DNA from: Hyphomicrobium sp. LHD-15
GTDB taxonomy: Bacteria > Pseudomonadota > Alphaproteobacteria > Rhizobiales > Hyphomicrobiaceae
Direction of reading: 5' to 3'
Length of the DNA: 64,000 nt
Assembly (NCBI RefSeq): GCF_031157355.1
Contig: NZ_JAVIFT010000003.1
Span: 248,001 to 312,000, forward strand
The position numbers and the translations under genes were made by a program. Each line of letters starts with the position of its first letter. Position 1 is the stretch's first letter. Positions 61,271 to 64,000 of this stretch are shown here, piece after piece. The notes under the pieces are model-generated. The model was not told where the DNA came from and searched no databases. It saw only the letters and a program-made list of their open reading frames with translations.

Positions 61271-62215
61271 TCACGCTGCCGCCGACGGGCGCACGCGCCG
61301 ATCGGCGAAAACGGTATTCCAGTCCCGCCGCATGCTGACGCACGTGATGCCGTAGTCGTCTGCGTGGTCGAGCGCTTCGGCGAGAGGACTGATCTTGAAT
61401 GCGCGGTCGTAGGCGAACTCGCGTTCCGGGTCGTCGTGATGAAGCAGCAGGGCAAGCCGAGGCCCACGCCCTTCCCTCGTGTAACGAAGCATCGCCAGAT
61501 CGCCGTCCGAGTTTCCGAACGCAAGGATCGGGCGGCGGCCGATATGAAGCCCGATGTTCTCGACCTTCGCCTCCCGGTCGTCGAAGCTTCCAAGATCCGC
61601 GACCTTGAGAAGATCGATGCGGCCGTCGCGAACCTCGGCCTTCAGCTTCGCGCTCGAGCCGATCACCTGTTCGGGCGGAATGCCGTAAGCTTCGGCGGCG
61701 AAGGCGCGGATAAAATCGACCCCGCCTCCCGACACGACATAGATCTTGAACCCGTTGTCCCGCAGATAGCCGATGAGCTCGATCTGCGGTCGATAGGTGA
61801 GTTGGGTGAACAAGGCGCCTAGCTGCGGATGCTTTGCCGAAGCGAACCAGCCCTGCGCAATGGTCGCGAACTCCCGCTCCGTCATACCGGCGTGGGTCGC
61901 GAACATCAGCTCTTGCAAGGCCTGCTTGCCAAGCTCGTGCAGCGTCTTGTGATCACCTTCGATGAAAGCCTTGAACGGCTGGCGCTCCTTGAGCGACGGA
62001 TCCTTCAGCGCCAATTGCTTGACCCGGTCCGACAGAAAGAAGCCCTGCACCGGCATCGGCTGCTCGCACCAGAGCGTGCCGTCGTTGTCGAACACCGCGA
62101 TCCGATCTGCCGCCGGGACGAATTCGGCGCTACCAGGTAGCGCCACTTTGTCCACGAACGAGAGAATGGCGGACTTGACCGGCCCGGTATTCCAACCACT
62201 TAGCGGATCAGGCAT
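61271..62215 (-). CDS. HAD-family phosphatase (phosphoserine phosphatase-like)
   Basis: A 314-residue HAD hydrolase. Motif I is Asp43-Asn-Asp45-Gly-Thr-Leu-Trp, motif II includes Val-Val-Ser-Gly-Gly-Gly, and motif IV is Phe-Gly-Asn-Ser-Asp-Gly-Asp. The helical cap is between motifs I and II. No signal peptide is seen. The first Asp residues are intact, so it should be active; the substrate is unknown. AGGGAGA supports the ATG at 62215. It leads the HAD-DUF1622-HdeD operon (10- and 31-bp gaps). Confidence 0.88.
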   Translation of the reverse strand: MPDPLSGWNTGPVKSAILSFVDKVALPGSAEFVPAADRIAVFDNDGTLWCEQPMPVQGFFLSDRVKQLALKDPSLKERQPFKAFIEGDHKTLHELGKQALQELMFATHAGMTEREFATIAQGWFASAKHPQLGALFTQLTYRPQIELIGYLRDNGFKIYVVSGGGVDFIRAFAAEAYGIPPEQVIGSSAKLKAEVRDGRIDLLKVADLGSFDDREAKVENIGLHIGRRPILAFGNSDGDLAMLRYTREGRGPRLALLLHHDDPEREFAYDRAFKISPLAEALDHADDYGITCVSMRRDWNTVFADRRVRPSAAA

Positions 62216-62360
62216 GAACAATCTCCCTGTTGATACGCGGTTGCACACCCCGGCCGCACGCGGCCAAATTCCCTGGGAGCTGCGACCAAATTAGCCTTGG
62301 ATGGAGTTTCGCCCCATGCGAGCTTGAAGAGGCACTTGAGAATTCTCGGGGGAAGATCCG

Positions 62361-62579
62361 ATGCCTCTTGATGGAGCGTTTCGCGGCGAGGAGCCGCGTG
62401 GGCCATGGTGCGCGAGCTGCAAGGCGCCGATCACGAGCAGCCAGCGCAGCGTGCGCGTCCACTTCGACAACGACCCGCATGGGTTTCGCGGGCTGACAGG
62501 CGAATACCATGAGGCGTGCGGCAAGCCGTTTCAGTCGCTCGCGCACGTCGTGAGCCTGAACTGGTTCGGCCGGTTTTAG
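62361..62579 (+). CDS. Small zinc-ribbon-like protein
   Basis: A 72-residue protein with Cys-Ala-Ser-Cys at residues 17-20 and His-Glu-Ala-Cys near 53, which could bind one zinc. The central Arg-Val-His-Phe-Asp-Asn-Asp-Pro-His-Gly-Phe is distinctive. GGGGGAAG before the ATG and GC-rich codon use support a real gene. It is the only plus-strand gene in the 53-64 kb cluster, lying between two minus-strand operons. Function unknown; no family name can be given. Confidence 0.7.
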   Translation: MPLDGAFRGEEPRGPWCASCKAPITSSQRSVRVHFDNDPHGFRGLTGEYHEACGKPFQSLAHVVSLNWFGRF

Positions 62580-62581
62580 CT

Positions 62582-62634
62582 GGATCATGTGATCCTCCCA
62601 AACGAGAACGGGCAGCGGTCCAACCCGCTGCCCG
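62582..62634. terminator. Double hairpin between the small zinc protein and the second sulfatase
   Basis: GGATCATGTGATCC (62582-62595) is a near-perfect palindrome directly after the stop, followed by a 10-bp stem CGGGCAGCGG (62609-62618) with CCGCTGCCCG (62625-62634). It separates two convergent genes and could serve both; U-tracts are weak. Confidence 0.55.
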
Positions 62635-62643
62635 CCCATGTGG

Positions 62644-64000
62644 TCAACCGCCACCTGCCGCCGTTTCTTTCATCTTCTCCATTGCGTCACTGATCGTGAA
62701 GCTGTTCGGCTTCTGGATCGGCGGGAAGTCCTTGAAGGTGTCCGCCCACTTCGCTGCGATCAGGTTGATCGTTAGGACGATGTAGTCGCGGCGCATGAAC
62801 CATTCCCAATAGGTATTCGACGTGGTGTCCGCGAACTCATAGGGGTCCGTTCGCAGATTATAGAGTTTGGGAAGCCGAAGCCGAGTGAAGGGCTCTGCCC
62901 AGACCTGCAGCGTGCCCTTGCAGCGCTGTTCCATGAACACGCATTTCCAGTTGTCGTAACGCAGCGCCATGATGTCCCCATCATCGCTGATATAGACGAA
63001 CAGCTTCCGCGGGCTCTCCTTCTCCTTACCCGTCAGGTAGGACAGCAGATTGTAGCCGTCGATGTGGTTTTTGTAGGTACGGCCGCAAGCCTGATAGCCC
63101 TTCTTTGCTTTTTCCACGATGTCCGGTTCGCCGGCCATGGCGAGGAACGTCGGGAACCAGTCGTGGTGCTGGATAATCTCCTTTGAAATCTGCCCAGGCT
63201 TGATCTTGCCCGGCCACCGCACCAGCAGGGGTATGCGGAACGCGCCTTCCCAATTCGTGTTCTTCTCGCTGCGGAACGGCGTCGTACCGCCATCCGGCCA
63301 GGTGTTGCGGTGCGGCCCGTTGTCGGTCGAATACTGGACAAACGTGTCGTCGGCGATGCCGAGTTCGTCGAGGAAATCCAGCATTTCTCCGACGTTCTTG
63401 TCGTGATCGATCATGGTGTCGTGATAGGGCGACTGCCAGCGGCCCGCCTGGCCCAAGCTGTCTTTCTTGGTATGCGTGTAAAGATGCATGTGTGTCGTGT
63501 TGAGCCACACAAACCACGGTTTGCCGTCTGCTTCGCACCGCTTGATGAAATCCTTGGCAGCCGCAACGAATTCGTCGTCGCAGGTTTCCATGCGTTTGCG
63601 ATTAAGCGGACCGGTGTCCTGGATTTTCTGCTTGCCGACCTTGCCCCACCTCGGCTCTTCAGTCGGATCGTCCTTATCGGTTGCCCAAGAGTGAATGACG
63701 CCGCGCGGTCCGAGGTTCTTGCGATAGTTCGGGAAGTCCTTCTCCGGCGGATAGTCATACATCTCCGGCTCTTCCTCGGCGTTGAGGTGGTAGAGGTTGC
63801 CGAAGAACTCGTCGAAGCCGTGATTAGTCGGCAGCATATGGTTCAAGTCGCCGAGATGGTTCTTGCCGAACTGGCCAGTCGCGTAGCCCTGGTTCTTCAA
63901 TGCGCCGGCGATAGTCATAGCCTTTTCGGTCATGCCGACCGGAGCGCCGGGAATGCCGACCTTGGACAAGCCGGTGCGCAGCACGCTTTGCCCGGTGATG
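62644..64000 (-). CDS. Second type I sulfatase, 5' end outside the window
   Basis: At least 451 residues of a sulfatase whose frame is open to base 64000. The visible part starts Ile-Thr-Gly-Gln-Ser-Val-Leu-Arg-Thr-Gly-Leu-Ser-Lys-Val-Gly, just after the formylglycine motif, which lies outside. It includes Phe-Gly-Lys-Asn-His-Leu-Gly-Asp, the histidines Thr-His-Met-His-Leu-Tyr-Thr-His, and the metal motif Ser-Thr-Asp-Asn-Gly-Pro-His. The C-terminal part is short, unlike the 784-residue sulfatase upstream, so the two are different subfamilies and not a recent duplication. Whether it has a signal peptide cannot be seen. Confidence 0.93.
   Translation of the reverse strand, partial: ITGQSVLRTGLSKVGIPGAPVGMTEKAMTIAGALKNQGYATGQFGKNHLGDLNHMLPTNHGFDEFFGNLYHLNAEEEPEMYDYPPEKDFPNYRKNLGPRGVIHSWATDKDDPTEEPRWGKVGKQKIQDTGPLNRKRMETCDDEFVAAAKDFIKRCEADGKPWFVWLNTTHMHLYTHTKKDSLGQAGRWQSPYHDTMIDHDKNVGEMLDFLDELGIADDTFVQYSTDNGPHRNTWPDGGTTPFRSEKNTNWEGAFRIPLLVRWPGKIKPGQISKEIIQHHDWFPTFLAMAGEPDIVEKAKKGYQACGRTYKNHIDGYNLLSYLTGKEKESPRKLFVYISDDGDIMALRYDNWKCVFMEQRCKGTLQVWAEPFTRLRLPKLYNLRTDPYEFADTTSNTYWEWFMRRDYIVLTINLIAAKWADTFKDFPPIQKPNSFTISDAMEKMKETAAGGG

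Overview
The window is a GC-rich piece of an alphaproteobacterial chromosome, most likely from the Hyphomicrobiales (Rhizobiales). The case rests on gene content and order: topA, rnr, DUF983, NUDIX, rpmG, pleD, divK and DUF3572 in one block; tig, clpP, clpX, lon and HU next to tRNA genes and nuoABC; gph divergent from rpiA; and the alphaproteobacterial envelope protein EipB. Base composition and paired intergenic palindromes also fit. A Hyphomicrobium-like genus is plausible but cannot be proved from this sequence. No phage, insertion sequence, rRNA or CRISPR array was seen.

Layout. 1-8 kb: end of a SPOR-like protein, a cupin, a methyltransferase, the zinc protease YpfJ, an SDR, glutathione reductase, rpiA and gph. 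8-11 kb: a Cache-type chemoreceptor and a small exported protein. 11-19 kb: topA, a membrane protein, rnr, DUF983, NUDIX and rpmG. 19-26 kb: an AT-richer intergenic island with a strong inverted repeat, then pleD/divK, DUF3572, a ROK kinase, eipB, RidA, a GDPD phosphodiesterase and an EAL protein. 26-31 kb: the minus-strand nuoA-B-C-D operon, interrupted between nuoC and nuoD by four tightly coupled non-nuo genes. 31-34 kb: tRNA-Asp, a P-loop ATPase, DUF1993, tRNA-Val, DUF4253 and HU, with several repeats. 34-41.5 kb: lon, clpX, clpP, tig and tRNA-Leu. 41.8-46.2 kb: an RND efflux pump and its adaptor. 46.5-51 kb: an OpgG/D-like glucan protein, a secreted VWA protein, an SseA-type sulfurtransferase and a Pro/Thr-rich exported protein. 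51-53.6 kb: a ketone-body operon (patatin, acetoacetate decarboxylase, 3-hydroxybutyrate dehydrogenase). 53.8-64 kb: an accessory cluster of two sulfatases, two DUF1254/DUF1214 exported proteins, a DUF3302/HlyD pair, HdeD, DUF1622 and a HAD phosphatase.

How the parts work together. Most of the window is core housekeeping: protein quality control, RNA and DNA metabolism, respiratory complex I, and DivK/PleD polarity and c-di-GMP signalling. Two stretches stand out as little described. One is the 53.8-64 kb sulfatase/DUF1254 cluster, with operon-like spacing and a mixture of exported, membrane and apparently cytosolic products. The other is the insertion of a DUF3806-like protein, a hot-dog thioesterase and two tandem GFA-family proteins inside the complex I operon. 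Several intergenic gaps carry palindromic repeats, including a nested set at 32.9-33.1 kb in which stem sequences differ but pairing is kept, and a ~105-bp direct repeat that directly follows the 3' end of two different tRNAs.
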